The notes: generated from the letters alone by a model not told the origin. A stretch of 64,000 nt of DNA from Massilia yuzhufengensis (GCF_900112225.1 NZ_FOLD01000004.1:186001-250000), one strand, 5' to 3'; counted from the first letter of the stretch, positions 1 to 9,414 are shown. Translations and numbers: made by a program.

Positions 1-40
1 ACGATTTCGCGAAGCGCGAGCTATCGAAAGGCAATATTTC

Positions 41-799
41 TTACTGCGATGCGCGCTTGACCAGTTTCGCCAACTCGTCCAGCACGAGCTGCGGTTCCGA
101 CATCTGTGGAAAATGCGCGCTGCCGGTTGCAATCACCCGTTCTCCCAGCGGCGACAGGCGCGCCAGCGCTTCCTGGTTGCGTTCGCGCTCGCGCAGCGCA
201 TCGCTTGACACCATCCAGCGCGGCAGCCGCTTGCCGCCGGACAGCACGGTGACGGGGATCGGCGGGAAGGCGGCCACTTCCGCGATCTCGGCGACCGTTT
301 CCAGTTCGTTGCTGATCTCGTCATGCGGATCGAGCGGCGAGAAGCGCTCCAGCAGGCCGGCCATTGCGCGCTGCAGGCCGGAGCGATAGCGCTTCATGTT
401 GACGACATCGTCGGGCGCCGTGGCGTCCAGGAACAGCACGCCGCCGGTCTCTTCCGGATAGACCCGCGCGAACAGGTTGGCATGCAGCCCGCCGAACGAA
501 TGCCCGACCAGCACGAAGGGCGGCCTCGCGCCGATCTCGCGCAGCAGTGCGCGCAGCTGCAGCACGACCGTGGTGCCCAGCTGCGGCTCGCGGGGATGCG
601 TGCTGCCGCCCACACCGGGCCGGTCATAGCTCACCACCGTGCCAAGCTGCTGGATATCGGGAAACAGCCGGTGCCATCCTTCGAGCGGGCCGCCGGCGCC
701 GTTGAGCATGACGATGGTGGGGCTGCCCTGCCCTGACATGGAAAAGCGCAGCACCTGGTTGGCGACGGCGATGCTTCTGCTTTTTGGAAGTTGCTTCAC
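41..799 (-). CDS. Alpha/beta hydrolase
   Basis: Alpha/beta-hydrolase fold enzyme of unknown substrate, about 252 residues from the GTG at 797-799. The frame stays open to a TTG at 884-886, but the extra 29 residues are not hydrolase-like. Visible are an oxyanion-type NGAGGP stretch, a YDRPGVGGS strand-turn, the nucleophile elbow GHSFGG, an acid candidate in LFLDATAPDD and the late catalytic His in GSAHFPQMSEP. No signal peptide or membrane helix is obvious, so it is probably cytoplasmic. The family includes esterases, haloperoxidase-like enzymes and other hydrolases, and the sequence does not decide between them. It stands alone, with repeats and the tRNA-Asn terminator upstream. Confidence 0.8.
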   Translation of the reverse strand: MKQLPKSRSIAVANQVLRFSMSGQGSPTIVMLNGAGGPLEGWHRLFPDIQQLGTVVSYDRPGVGGSTHPREPQLGTTVVLQLRALLREIGARPPFVLVGHSFGGLHANLFARVYPEETGGVLFLDATAPDDVVNMKRYRSGLQRAMAGLLERFSPLDPHDEISNELETVAEIAEVAAFPPIPVTVLSGGKRLPRWMVSSDALRERERNQEALARLSPLGERVIATGSAHFPQMSEPQLVLDELAKLVKRASQ

Positions 800-910
800 T
801 GTGTGCCCTGAGGAGGATGGTGGGGGCAGCGTACGCTGTGTGTATGTGGGATGGCAACTTAATGCGACGATCCCAACGTCGATCAACCCTCATCATCCCG
901 CAACTAACCA

Positions 911-1044
911 ACGTCGTCCCGGCGCAGGCCGGGACCCAATTTCGTCGCGTTATGTTGTCGCTTCGCGGATGCTTACGTGGGATGCGCGGAACTTGGGCGA
1001 AATGATGCCAATGGCATCATTTCGGCCTTCGCCGGTAGTCGTAG
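911..1044. repeat. REP-like palindrome pair (REPIN-like), copy 1
   Basis: The gap 800-1162 holds no gene. It has two inverted copies of the window's main dispersed repeat. The first (911-944) reads CGTCGTCCCGGCG-CA-GGCCGGGACCCAATTT. The second (990-1043) is in the opposite orientation and carries a 25-bp palindrome centred on GCCAATGGC between its CCCAA-type end and its GGCC stem. See the finding on nested palindromes. Confidence 0.8.
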
Positions 1045-1121
1045 CTGCCAGAAGAAAGTGGCGACTCATCGTTCATGGCCGCACGCCTACTCATCCGTGC
1101 AGCACACCCAAACCCCACCAA

Positions 1122-1153
1122 AAACAAAAAGGCCACATCTCACGATGTGGCCT
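1122..1153 (-). terminator. Rho-independent terminator after tRNA-Asn
   Basis: Read on the minus strand, a 10-bp stem (AGGCCACATC / GATGTGGCCT) with a 4-nt loop is followed by TTTTTGTTTTT. It lies 10 nt beyond the tRNA 3' end, so it closes the single-tRNA transcript. Confidence 0.85.
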
Positions 1154-1162
1154 TTCACATTC

Positions 1163-1238
1163 TGGCTCCCCGACCTGGACTCGAACCAGGGACCTGCGGA
1201 TTAACAGTCCGTCGCTCTACCAACTGAGCTATCAGGGA
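1163..1238 (-). tRNA. tRNA-Asn (GUU)
   Basis: Seventy-six-nucleotide cloverleaf on the minus strand. The acceptor stem TCCCTGA pairs with TCGGGGA (one G-T wobble), followed by discriminator G and an encoded CCA. The anticodon stem CGGA/TCCG encloses the loop CTGTTAA, giving anticodon GTT. The T-arm GGTTCGAGTCC and the D-arm AGCTCAGTTGGTAGAGC are canonical. It is a single-gene transcript with its own promoter and terminator. Confidence 0.97.
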
Positions 1239-1249
1239 ATTGAGACAGC

Positions 1250-1278
1250 ATTTTATCTTTGCAATGACTCGCTGTCAA
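1250..1278 (-). promoter_or_regulatory. Sigma-70 promoter of tRNA-Asn
   Basis: On the minus strand a perfect -35 TTGACA (1273-1278) is separated by exactly 17 bp from the -10 TAAAAT (1250-1255), about a dozen bases ahead of the mature tRNA 5' end. This is a near-consensus housekeeping promoter. Confidence 0.85.
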
Positions 1279-1352
1279 ACTGGCGGCGTGTCATGCAGAA
1301 ACTTCTGCTGCTCTTCGGAACCAGCTTGCGCCAGGTCCGAAGAGCCGAGATT

Positions 1353-2564
1353 TTAAAGAACTTTCGCGACGGCGTCAACGACGCGGTCGAGGTTGGTCGA
1401 GTTCAGGGCGGCGACGCAGATGCGGCCGGTGTCGACCGCATAGATCGACTGCTCGCGCAGCTTGCCGACCTGCTCCTTGGTCAGGCCCGAGTACGAGAAC
1501 ATGCCCACCTGCTGGCGCACGAATTCGAAGTCGTGGCCGGGGGCCTTTTCCTTGAGCTTCTCGACCATGGCGCTGCGCATTTCGCGGATGCGCACGCGCA
1601 TGCCAGCCAGCTCTTCTTCCCACAGCTTGCGCAGTTCGGGCGTGGACAGCACCATCGCGACGGCCTTGGCGGCGTGGCTTGGCGGGTTCGAGTAGTTGGT
1701 GCGGATCACGCGCTTGAGCTGCGAGAGTACGCGTGCCGATTCTTCGGCGCTGGTCGAGACGATCGACAGCGCGCCGACGCGCTCGCCGTACAGCGAGAAC
1801 GACTTCGAGAACGAGTTCGACACCAGGAAGGGCATGCCGGTGTCGGCGAAGCGGCGCACCACGGCGCCGTCTTCGTCGATGCCCGCGCCGAAGCCCTGGT
1901 AGGCCATGTCGAGGAAGGGCACCAGGCCGCCTTCGAGCACGGCGGCGATGACCTGGGTCCACTGGTCCTGGGTCAGGTCGGCGCCGGTCGGGTTGTGGCA
2001 GCAGGCGTGCAGCACGACGATCGAGGCGCGCGGCATGGCCTTCAGGGCGGCCAGCATGCCGTCGAAGTTCACGCCGTGGGTGGCGGCGTCGTAGTAGGCG
2101 TAGTTGTGGACGGCGAAGCCGGCGCTTTCGAACAGCGCGCGGTGGTTTTCCCAGCTCGGATCGCTGATGTAGACGTCCGAACCCGGCACGAAACGCTTGA
2201 GGAAATCGGCGCCCAGCTTGAGCGCGCCGGTGCCGCCGATGGCCTGCACGGTAATCGCTCGCTTGTCTTGAATTACGGCGCTGCCGGCCCCAAATACCAG
2301 CTCTTGCACGGCCTTGTCGTACGCCGCCAGGCCTTCGATCGGCAGGTAGGTACGCGGCAAGGGCTGCTCCATCAGCTTCGCTTCCGCCTTCTGCACGCAC
2401 TGCAGCAAAGGCACCTTGCCCTTGTCGTCATAGTAGACGCCGACCCCCAGGTTGATCTTGGCCGGATTGGTGTCGGCGTTGAATGCTTCGGTAATGCCCA
2501 GGATTGGGTCGCGGGGCGCCATTTCAATGGCGCCGAAGAGGCTGGCGGAGGCTGTGGAAGTCAT
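1353..2564 (-). CDS. tyrB: Aromatic amino acid / aspartate aminotransferase
   Basis: Class I PLP-dependent aminotransferase of 403 residues, the usual length for the AspC/TyrB family. It moves the amino group between aromatic amino acids or aspartate and 2-oxo acids in the cytoplasm. Family landmarks are present: RTYLPIEGL near residue 71, CCHNPTGADL around 188-197 (Asn191), DMAYQGF with Asp219 for the PLP pyridine nitrogen, and SNSFSKSFSLYGER with Schiff-base Lys254. The ATG at 2562-2564 gives the expected N-terminus. It is transcribed divergently from uvrB. The name tyrB rather than aspC rests on the usual naming of the proteobacterial copy beside uvrB. Substrate preference is not proved by the sequence. 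Confidence 0.9.
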   Translation of the reverse strand: MTSTASASLFGAIEMAPRDPILGITEAFNADTNPAKINLGVGVYYDDKGKVPLLQCVQKAEAKLMEQPLPRTYLPIEGLAAYDKAVQELVFGAGSAVIQDKRAITVQAIGGTGALKLGADFLKRFVPGSDVYISDPSWENHRALFESAGFAVHNYAYYDAATHGVNFDGMLAALKAMPRASIVVLHACCHNPTGADLTQDQWTQVIAAVLEGGLVPFLDMAYQGFGAGIDEDGAVVRRFADTGMPFLVSNSFSKSFSLYGERVGALSIVSTSAEESARVLSQLKRVIRTNYSNPPSHAAKAVAMVLSTPELRKLWEEELAGMRVRIREMRSAMVEKLKEKAPGHDFEFVRQQVGMFSYSGLTKEQVGKLREQSIYAVDTGRICVAALNSTNLDRVVDAVAKVL

Positions 2565-2598
2565 CGTGATAAACTGGGTTTGGTCGGTGGGTTCGCAG

Positions 2599-2613
2599 CT
2601 GTTGTATAGACAG
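2599..2613. promoter_or_regulatory. Inverted repeat resembling a LexA box
   Basis: Between tyrB and uvrB sits CTGTTGTATAGACAG, a CTG-N9-CAG inverted repeat. The classical LexA operator is CTG-N10-CAG, so this is one base short. The position upstream of uvrB, an SOS gene in other bacteria, makes it worth recording, but the spacing leaves it weak. Confidence 0.3.
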
Positions 2614-2670
2614 CGACACTCTTGCTGCAGTGCCGCAACGGGATTCTCATTCTAGCAAAGGTCTGAAAGT

Positions 2671-4767
2671 ATGGTTGATTTATCCATCGCAAATGCCCCG
2701 GAACCGACCGTCATCACCTACCCCGGCTCGCCGTTCAAGCTGCACCAGCCGTTCGCGCCGGCCGGCGACCAGCCGACCGCGATCGCCGGCCTCATGGAAG
2801 GCATCAACGACGGCCTGATGTACCAGACCCTGCTTGGCGTGACCGGCTCGGGCAAGACCTACACGATGGCGAACGTTATCGCGCAGGCCGGCCGCCCGGC
2901 GATCGTCTTCGCACCCAACAAAACGCTGGCGGCCCAGCTGTATGCGGAGTTCCGCGAATTCTTCCCGCAGAACGCGGTGGAATATTTCGTGTCCTACTAC
3001 GATTACTACCAGCCGGAAGCCTACGTGCCGCAGCGCGACCTGTTCATCGAAAAGGACTCGTCGATCAACGAGCATATCGAGCAGATGCGCCTGTCCTGCA
3101 CCAAGTCGCTGATGGAGCGGCGCGACGTGGTCATCGTGGCCACCGTGTCGGCGATCTACGGCATCGGTAATCCGAACGAATACCACAAGATGATCCTCAC
3201 CTTGCGCCACAAGGACAAGGTGGCGCAGCGCGACATCATCGCGCGCCTGATCCAGATGCAGTACACCCGCAACGAGATGGATTTCTCGCGCGGCTCCTTC
3301 CGCGTGCGCGGCGACACCATCGACATCTTCCCGGCGGAGCACGCCGAACTGGCGATCCGGGTCGAGATGTTCGACGACGAAATCGAATCCTTGCAGCTGT
3401 TCGACCCGCTCACCGGCCGCGTGCGCCAGAAGATCCCGCGCTTCACCGTGTATCCGGGCTCGCACTACGTGACGGCGCGCGGCACGGTGCTCAAGGCGGT
3501 CGAATCGATCAAGGCCGAACTGCGCGACCGGCTCGAAGAATTCCGCCAGCAGAATAAACTCATCGAAGAGCAGCGCCTCGAGCAGCGCACCCGTTTCGAT
3601 CTCGAGATGCTGGCCGAAATCGGCTTCACCAAGGGCATCGAGAACTACTCGCGCCACCTGTCCGGCTCGATGCCGGGCGAGCCGCCGCCGACCCTGATCG
3701 ACTACCTGCCGAAAGACGCGCTGATGTTCATGGACGAGTCCCACGTCATGATCGGCCAGCTCAACGCCATGTACAACGGCGACCGCTCGCGCAAGGTGAA
3801 CCTGGTCGATTTCGGCTTCCGCCTGCCGTCGGCGCTGGACAACCGGCCGCTCAAGTTCACCGAATTCGAGTCCAAGATGCGCCAGACGATCTTTGTCTCG
3901 GCCACGCCGGCCGACTATGAGAACGGCAAGGCCGACAACGTGGTCGAGCAGGTGGTGCGCCCCACCGGCCTGGTCGACCCGCAGATCATCGTGCGCCCTG
4001 CCCGTTCGCAGGTCGACGACCTGATGGGCGAGATCAACGACCGCATCGCCAAGGACGAACGGGTGTTGGTCACCACCCTCACCAAGCGCATGGCCGAGCA
4101 GCTCACCGAATACCTGGGCGACCACGGCATCAAGGTGCGCTACCTGCACAGCGACATCGAGACCGTGGAACGGGTGGAGATCCTGCGCGATCTGCGCCTG
4201 GGCACCTTCGACGTGCTGGTCGGGATCAACCTGCTGCGCGAGGGTCTGGACTTGCCGGAAGTATCGCTGGTGGCGGTGCTGGACGCGGACAAGGAAGGTT
4301 TCCTGCGTTCCGAGCGTTCCCTTATCCAGACCATCGGCCGGGCTGCGCGTAACCTCAATGGTGTCGCCATTCTTTACGGTGACCAAATCACCGACTCGAT
4401 GCGCCGCGCGATCGACGAGACCGAACGCCGCCGCGCCAAGCAGATCGCCTTCAACACGGCCAACGGCATCACCCCGATCGGCGTGAAGAAGAAGATCAAG
4501 GACATGATCGACGGCGTCTACAGCAACGCCGCGCAACGTGCCATGGTCGAGGGCGTCCTTGAGGACGCGGCGACGGCAAAAGTCGAGTCGATGAGCGAGA
4601 AGCAGATCAGCAAGGAGATCAAACGCCTCGAAAAACTCATGGTGGACCACGCCCGCAACCTCGAGTTCGAAAAGGCGGCGCAGGTGCGCGACCAGCTGCA
4701 TGTGCTCAAGCAGCAGGCCTTCGGCGCGCCGGGGACGGACAACGTGGTATCGATGCTCGGCAAGTAA
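2671..4767 (+). CDS. uvrB: Excinuclease ABC subunit B (UvrB)
   Basis: Damage-verifying helicase-like subunit of the UvrABC nucleotide excision repair complex, 698 residues. Visible parts in order are Walker A GVTGSGKT at about residues 56-63, the beta-hairpin segment [15 protein letters not shown] that clamps DNA, the DEXX-type box FMDESHV, the C-terminal helicase motifs ending in QTIGRAARN, and the UVR domain (EIKRLEKLM...[13 protein letters not shown]) that contacts UvrC. The ATG at 2671 gives the normal start. The Shine-Dalgarno sequence is weak (GAAAG). It is monocistronic and closed by a strong terminator. Confidence 0.98.
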   Translation: MVDLSIANAPEPTVITYPGSPFKLHQPFAPAGDQPTAIAGLMEGINDGLMYQTLLGVTGSGKTYTMANVIAQAGRPAIVFAPNKTLAAQLYAEFREFFPQNAVEYFVSYYDYYQPEAYVPQRDLFIEKDSSINEHIEQMRLSCTKSLMERRDVVIVATVSAIYGIGNPNEYHKMILTLRHKDKVAQRDIIARLIQMQYTRNEMDFSRGSFRVRGDTIDIFPAEHAELAIRVEMFDDEIESLQLFDPLTGRVRQKIPRFTVYPGSHYVTARGTVLKAVESIKAELRDRLEEFRQQNKLIEEQRLEQRTRFDLEMLAEIGFTKGIENYSRHLSGSMPGEPPPTLIDYLPKDALMFMDESHVMIGQLNAMYNGDRSRKVNLVDFGFRLPSALDNRPLKFTEFESKMRQTIFVSATPADYENGKADNVVEQVVRPTGLVDPQIIVRPARSQVDDLMGEINDRIAKDERVLVTTLTKRMAEQLTEYLGDHGIKVRYLHSDIETVERVEILRDLRLGTFDVLVGINLLREGLDLPEVSLVAVLDADKEGFLRSERSLIQTIGRAARNLNGVAILYGDQITDSMRRAIDETERRRAKQIAFNTANGITPIGVKKKIKDMIDGVYSNAAQRAMVEGVLEDAATAKVESMSEKQISKEIKRLEKLMVDHARNLEFEKAAQVRDQLHVLKQQAFGAPGTDNVVSMLGK

Positions 4768-4778
4768 GCACTGCACGC

Positions 4779-4821
4779 AAAAAAAACACCCTGGCTGTGC
4801 GAGCAGCCAGGGTGTTTTTTT
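4779..4821. terminator. Bidirectional rho-independent terminator
   Basis: A perfect 12-bp stem ACACCCTGGCTG / CAGCCAGGGTGT with a 6-nt loop (4786-4815) is flanked by A-tracts on the left and T-tracts on the right. It can therefore stop uvrB from the left and the convergent protease gene from the right. Confidence 0.92.
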
Positions 4822-4864
4822 ATCTGGAACAGGCCCGCTCGCGCGGGCCGTTCTTATTGCGGGA

Positions 4865-5953
4865 TTACTTGGCCGAACGACGACGGCGCGAGCCCAGCAC
4901 GAACAGGCCGCCCAGGCCCAGCAGCGCGATGCTGCCTGGTTCCGGAACGAAGGCGATGCGGCCACCGGTTGCCTGCTGCAGGAAGTCGGTGTACGCGCCC
5001 ATGATCATGCCGCCGAAGTAGGTGCCGAAGGTGCCTGCAACCTGACCGGTGAAGCGGCCGCTGAAGGTGTTGTTCGCAACCAGCATCAGTTCGCCGTACA
5101 TCTCGACGAAGGACGGGCCACCGGAGTCGCCGGCGCCAATGCCGGATTCACGGTTGTTTGGCAGAATCGGGGAGCAGACGCCGTAGCGGGTGCAGAAGGT
5201 GTCGCGGCCGGCACCATCGAAGTCGGCATAGAACACTTCGGCATTGCCGGCAAAGTTTTGCTCGTCGTCACCATCGAACAGGTCGGCATAGTTTTCGCCG
5301 GTGCGCTTGGTGACGAAGCTCGACGAGTTGGCCGCGTAGCCGGTCACGCCGTTACCCGTGGTACCGTAGCCCGCCATGATGATATGCGTACCGCTTAGCA
5401 GCGGGTTGACCGCCACCTTGTAGATCTGGGCGGAGGCCGGGGCATCCTGGGCCAGGGTCAGCACCGCCACGTCGTCGTTGACGCAACCGCTGCTGCCATT
5501 CGGGCAAACATTGAATCCCTTGTAGTCCGAGTGCACTGCGAACGACGATGCGTTGATCAGTGCGTTCACATTGCCATCGCTGTTGAAGACGACGCGCACG
5601 TCATTGCCAGGCTTGGTGAGGTCAACGTAAGCACCGTTCCCGTTGGTATCAACGCAGTGGTCGGCAGAGACCACCTGGCGCTTGCCAACCAGTGCGCCCG
5701 AGCAGAGGAACGATTGCTGTACTGCACCAACCATGTAACGGATATTGATACTGACCACACCCGAGAACTTCGACGAACTGGTGTTCGGATCGATGTGGGC
5801 ATTAGGCTATCTGGCGGCGCGCCGGCGGTAATCAGCGGCGACACAATACCGCCAGGAACAGCTGATGCCTGCGCAAACGACGCGCTGCCCAGCAACAGGC
5901 TCACTGCGACAACATCAAGCAAGCTTCTTGAACGACACTTTCCGATTCAGCAT
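4865..5953 (-). pseudogene. Frameshifted trypsin-like serine protease with PEP-CTERM anchor
   Basis: Secreted S1-family protease in three pieces. The C-terminal frame (open from about 5808 to 4865) has the triad His in SADHC, Asp in NDDVAVL and Ser in GAGDSGGP, and ends with the PEP-CTERM signal VPEPGS, a hydrophobic helix and RRRR. The N-terminal piece starts at the ATG 5951-5953, behind an AAAGGG ribosome site, as MLNRKVSFKKLA and then stops (TGA at 5915-5917). The signal-peptide core LDVVAVSLLLGSASFAQA continues in a second frame to ...AGAPPDS near 5807. The family's PDS-PN-HIDPNTSSSKFSGV continues in the third. One extra base at each of two sites would restore a protein of about 362 residues. 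This is either a recent pseudogene or two assembly errors. Confidence 0.8.
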
Positions 5954-6115
5954 TTTCATCCCTTTGTTATGGACATATGTTCTGTGCGATCGCTATAGCG
6001 ATGCCAGGGAGATAGCAACGTTTATGCCAACAGGAAATTTACCAATTGCATCAATCGCTTAGCTTAAAACTGTGAAGTATCTTTAGGCCTAATGTAAAAA
6101 TTTCCGACATGAAAT

Positions 6116-6142
6116 CTGCGCGAGCAGAACCCACTCGCGCAG
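6116..6142 (-). terminator. Possible terminator after the FKBP gene
   Basis: Perfect 9-bp inverted repeat CTGCGCGAG / CTCGCGCAG with a 9-nt loop just past the FKBP stop codon. On the minus strand it is followed by ATTTC rather than a real T-run, so termination would be weak or rho-assisted. Confidence 0.45.
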
Positions 6143-6149
6143 TACCGCG

Positions 6150-6590
6150 CTACTTCACATCCAGCAGCTCCACATCGAAGATCAGGTTGGCGTTCGGGGG
6201 AATCGGGCCCGCGCCGCGTGCGCCATAGCCGAGTTCCCCAGGAATCACCAGCGTGCGCTTGCCGCCGACTTTCATGCCTGCCACACCCTGGTCCCAGCCT
6301 GGAATGACCCTGCCGGCGCCCAGCGGGAAGGTGAACGGCTCGCTGCCGACCGAGCTGTCGACCTGCTGGCCATGCCCTTTCGGGGCCTTCGGGCTGTAGA
6401 GCCAGCCGGTGTAGTGGACCGTGACGGACTTGCCGGCTTCGGCCAGCTTGCCAGTGCCGACCCTGGTGTCGGTTTTCTTGACAGTGGCAGCCGGCTTGGC
6501 GGCGGAGGCAGCAGGCGCTTTTTGGGCGGCGGCGGGGGCGATGGACAGGGAGAAGGCCAGACCAAGGGCCAGGGCGAGGTGTGTTTTCAT
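6150..6590 (-). CDS. FKBP-type peptidyl-prolyl cis-trans isomerase, exported
   Basis: Single-domain FKBP isomerase of 146 residues that catalyses Xaa-Pro isomerisation during folding, probably in the periplasm. A signal peptide (MKTHLALALGLAFSLSIAP...AAA, about 22 residues) and an Ala/Pro/Lys linker precede the FKBP core. The core shows SVTVHYTGWLY, the FPLGAGRVIPGWDQGVAGM pocket and IPGELGYGARG. The ATG at 6588-6590 is chosen over an upstream in-frame start because it places the signal peptide at the N-terminus. It appears monocistronic. Confidence 0.9.
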   Translation of the reverse strand: MKTHLALALGLAFSLSIAPAAAQKAPAASAAKPAATVKKTDTRVGTGKLAEAGKSVTVHYTGWLYSPKAPKGHGQQVDSSVGSEPFTFPLGAGRVIPGWDQGVAGMKVGGKRTLVIPGELGYGARGAGPIPPNANLIFDVELLDVK

Positions 6591-6707
6591 TGTTGTGCTC
6601 TTTGGACGGGTGGATGGGTGTCGGCGTACGGCAAGGAGCCGTGCGGGAGCAGTATTGCTCAGTGGAGAGATCCGCACAAGATGGGGGCAGGCATGCCCCC
6701 CAAGCGC

Positions 6708-8723
6708 CTAAGCCGCCTGTGCGCGAACGTCCGCCAGGATGCGCAGCAGTTCCGACAGGTCGGCCGGCTTGACCAGGTGCTGGTCAAAGCCCGCCTGGTG
6801 CGCCCGCTCGCGGTCTTCGCGCTGGCCATAGCCGGTCAGCGCGATCAGGGTGGCGTTGGCGGTACCGGGCGCGGCGCGCAGCCGGCGCGCCAGTTCGTGG
6901 CCATCCATGTCGGGCAAGCCGATATCGAGCAGCATGGCGTCGGGCTGCTCGCGCAGGGCGCGCGCCAGGCCACTGTTGCCGTCGTACTCCACGCTGACCA
7001 GGTGGCCATGCGCCTCCAGCAGCGTGGCAAGCATCTGCGCCGCGTCGGCATTGTCGTCGACCACCAGCACGCGTACCGGGCCGCTGGCCGCGTGCGCCGC
7101 CGGCTCCTGCGCCAAGGGCGCCGGCGCCGCTTCCAGCAGCGGCAGGCGCACGACGAATTCGCTGCCCCGGTCGACGCCTTCGCTGTATGCGGCCACCCGC
7201 CCGCCGTGCAGCGCGACCAGGCTCTTGACCAGCGCCAGCCCAATGCCCAGCCCGCCCTGCGAGCGGTCCGGCGTGCGTTCGGCCTGGGTGAACAGGTCGA
7301 AGATATAGGGCAGCACCTGCGGCTCGATGCCCTGCCCGTTGTCGCACACGGCAATCACGGCTTCGCCCGCCTCTACCCGCACCTGCAGGACGATCCGCCC
7401 CCCCGGCGGCGTGTACTTGGCCGCGTTGTTCAGGATATTCGACACCACCTGCACCAGGCGCGTGCGGTCGCCCGACACATGCAGCGGCTGCGGCGCCACC
7501 TGCAGCGCCAGTTCATGGCGCCGCGCATCCAGCAGCGGCCGCACCTGTTCGACGGCGCCGCCCACGATGCCGGCCACGTCGAGTTCTTCCCTCTCGATGT
7601 CGGCCAGGCCGCGCGTGACGCGCGAGACGTCGAGCAGGTCGTTCACCAGGTGGGTCATGTGTTCGGCCTGGCGCACGATGATGTCGCTGGCGTGGCGCGC
7701 GCGCTGCGGGTCGAGCGCGCCGCGCTGCAGCAGCTGGGCCGCGGTAATGATCGGCGCCAGCGGGTTGCGCAGCTCGTGCGCCAGCATTGCCAGGAATTGG
7801 TCCTTCTGCCGGTTCGCCGCCCGCAGTTCGTCTTCCACGCGCTTGCGGATCGTGACGTCGCTGCCCTCGACGAAAATGCCCTCGACATCGCCCTTCGGCC
7901 CGCGGATCGGCTGGTACACGAAGTCGATGAAGCGCTCTTCCAGCGGACCGTTGGCGTCGCGCTGGACGCGCAGCGGCACCGCATGGCCGACGAAGGTTTC
8001 GCCCGTGGTATAGACCTGGTCGAGCAGCTCGAAGAAGCCCTGCCCCGCCACCTCGGGAATGGCTTCGCGCGCCGGCTTGCCGACCAGCGCGCGGTGCCCG
8101 ACCAGCTGCAGGTAGGAGCGGTTGGTGAGCTCGAAGACGTGATTCGGGCCGCGCAGCACGGCGATGATGCCGGGCGCCTGCTCGAACAGCGTCATGAGGC
8201 GCTGGTTTTCCTCTTCCCGGTAGCGCTCGGCCAGCACCTCGCCGGTCATCTCGACGCAGGCGCAGAACATCCCGGCCACCGTGCCGTCTTCGTCGCGCAC
8301 CGGCGAGTACGAAAAGCGGAACCAGGTGTCCTCGTCGTAGCCATGGCGGTTCATGCGCAGCGGCAGCCGGTCCAGATAGCTGGCTTCGCCACGCAGCGCG
8401 CGCACGATGAGGGGATGGATATCGTCCCAGATCTCGCGCCAGACATCATGGAAGCGCGCGCCCTGCGCCGCAGGGTGCTTCTTGCCCAACACAGGAACGT
8501 AGGAATCGTTGTACAGGAAGCCCAGCTCCGGCCCCCAGGCCACGAACATCGGGAACTTCGAGTTGAGCATCAGGCCAACCGTCGTGCGCAGGGCCTGCGG
8601 CCACGCGCGCGGGTGGCCCAGGGGCGAAGCCGACCAGTCGTGCGCCCGCATCATGGCTCCCATCTGCCCGCCCCCACTGAGGAAAGGCAGCCATTCGGAC
8701 GGAGTCTCGTGTTCGGGTTTCAT
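6708..8723 (-). CDS. PAS-containing hybrid sensor histidine kinase
   Basis: Cytoplasmic hybrid kinase of 671 residues without membrane helices. Two PAS-like domains occupy roughly residues 45-165 and 175-295. A HisKA domain follows with the phospho-accepting His316 in LAHELRNPL, then a HATPase with N-box LNNAAKY and G-boxes DNGQGIE and GLGIGLALVK (to about 528). The C-terminal receiver domain (550-670) has Asp600 in LLDIGLPDMDG and the conserved Lys in LVKPA. No output domain, HPt domain or adjacent response regulator is present, so phosphate would have to go to an unlinked partner or remain regulatory. The signal sensed is unknown. Confidence 0.9.
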   Translation of the reverse strand: MKPEHETPSEWLPFLSGGGQMGAMMRAHDWSASPLGHPRAWPQALRTTVGLMLNSKFPMFVAWGPELGFLYNDSYVPVLGKKHPAAQGARFHDVWREIWDDIHPLIVRALRGEASYLDRLPLRMNRHGYDEDTWFRFSYSPVRDEDGTVAGMFCACVEMTGEVLAERYREEENQRLMTLFEQAPGIIAVLRGPNHVFELTNRSYLQLVGHRALVGKPAREAIPEVAGQGFFELLDQVYTTGETFVGHAVPLRVQRDANGPLEERFIDFVYQPIRGPKGDVEGIFVEGSDVTIRKRVEDELRAANRQKDQFLAMLAHELRNPLAPIITAAQLLQRGALDPQRARHASDIIVRQAEHMTHLVNDLLDVSRVTRGLADIEREELDVAGIVGGAVEQVRPLLDARRHELALQVAPQPLHVSGDRTRLVQVVSNILNNAAKYTPPGGRIVLQVRVEAGEAVIAVCDNGQGIEPQVLPYIFDLFTQAERTPDRSQGGLGIGLALVKSLVALHGGRVAAYSEGVDRGSEFVVRLPLLEAAPAPLAQEPAAHAASGPVRVLVVDDNADAAQMLATLLEAHGHLVSVEYDGNSGLARALREQPDAMLLDIGLPDMDGHELARRLRAAPGTANATLIALTGYGQREDRERAHQAGFDQHLVKPADLSELLRILADVRAQAA

Positions 8724-8817
8724 GCTGTGGGTGGTACGGCCGCGGCCGTGCTGGTCGTGTTATCAAAAGTGTGCCAGAAACACGACGTGCGCCCGCGCAC
8801 CGCAGGCCGCACCGGCA

Positions 8818-9414
8818 TCAGAGGGTCTTTACAAATTCGCGTATGCCGCCGAGCAGCATCTCGACCGACATGGCCGTGAGGATCAGGCCCATCAGGCGCT
8901 CGAAGGCCGTCATGACCTGCGGCCCGAGCTTTTGCTGCAGGCGCTCGGCACTGAGGAACACCGCCAGCCACACCACGCCGACCGCGGCCAGCGCCGCCAC
9001 GTGGACCATGGTTTCGGTCAGGGTGCCCGAGCTGAACAGGAGCACGGTCGCCAGCGCCGACGGCCCGGCCAGCGCGGGAATCGCCAGCGGGACGATAAAC
9101 GGCTCGCCATGCTCGTTACGGCCCAGGACGCCGTCCGGGTGCGGGAAAATCATGCGGATCGCGATCATCAGGAGGATGACGGCGCCGCCGATGCGCAGTG
9201 CTACCGGGCTCAGGTGTAGCGCCTCGAGAAAGTGCTGGCCGAAGAACATGAACACCAGCAGCAGCAGGAAGGCGATCGCGCATTCCCGCACCACGATGCG
9301 GGGGCGGCGCTCGACCGGGACTTCCTTGAGGGCGGCGACGAACAGGGGGACGTTACCGAAGGGATCGGTGACGAGGATCAGCAGGATAAAGGTCTGAAAA
9401 AAGCTTTGGGTCAT
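8818..9414 (-). CDS. MarC family integral membrane protein
   Basis: UPF0056/MarC-type inner membrane protein of 198 residues with about six hydrophobic helices and the family landmarks TDPFGNVPLF near residue 16, RIGGAVILLMIAIRMIF, and PLAIPALAGPSALATVLL. The biochemical role is unsettled. The old link to multiple antibiotic resistance has not held up, so no function is claimed. It lies next to the hybrid kinase in the same direction but is 94 bp away. Confidence 0.88.
   Translation of the reverse strand: MTQSFFQTFILLILVTDPFGNVPLFVAALKEVPVERRPRIVVRECAIAFLLLLVFMFFGQHFLEALHLSPVALRIGGAVILLMIAIRMIFPHPDGVLGRNEHGEPFIVPLAIPALAGPSALATVLLFSSGTLTETMVHVAALAAVGVVWLAVFLSAERLQQKLGPQVMTAFERLMGLILTAMSVEMLLGGIREFVKTL

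Noticed and set aside
639..2609. 656-codon plus-strand open frame opposite the aminotransferase
   Set aside because: It runs through the tRNA, a repeat and the antisense of tyrB, has no recognisable domain, and is explained by few stop codons in high-GC antisense sequence.
2680..4965. 761-codon frame opposite uvrB, and similar very long frames opposite hflX/hflK (14142-16670), odhA (45986-48856), lpdA (42557-44821) and the hybrid kinase (6372-8879)
   Set aside because: Each is an antisense shadow rich in Arg, Gly, His and Val of a clearly identified gene on the other strand, without a ribosome site or family motif.
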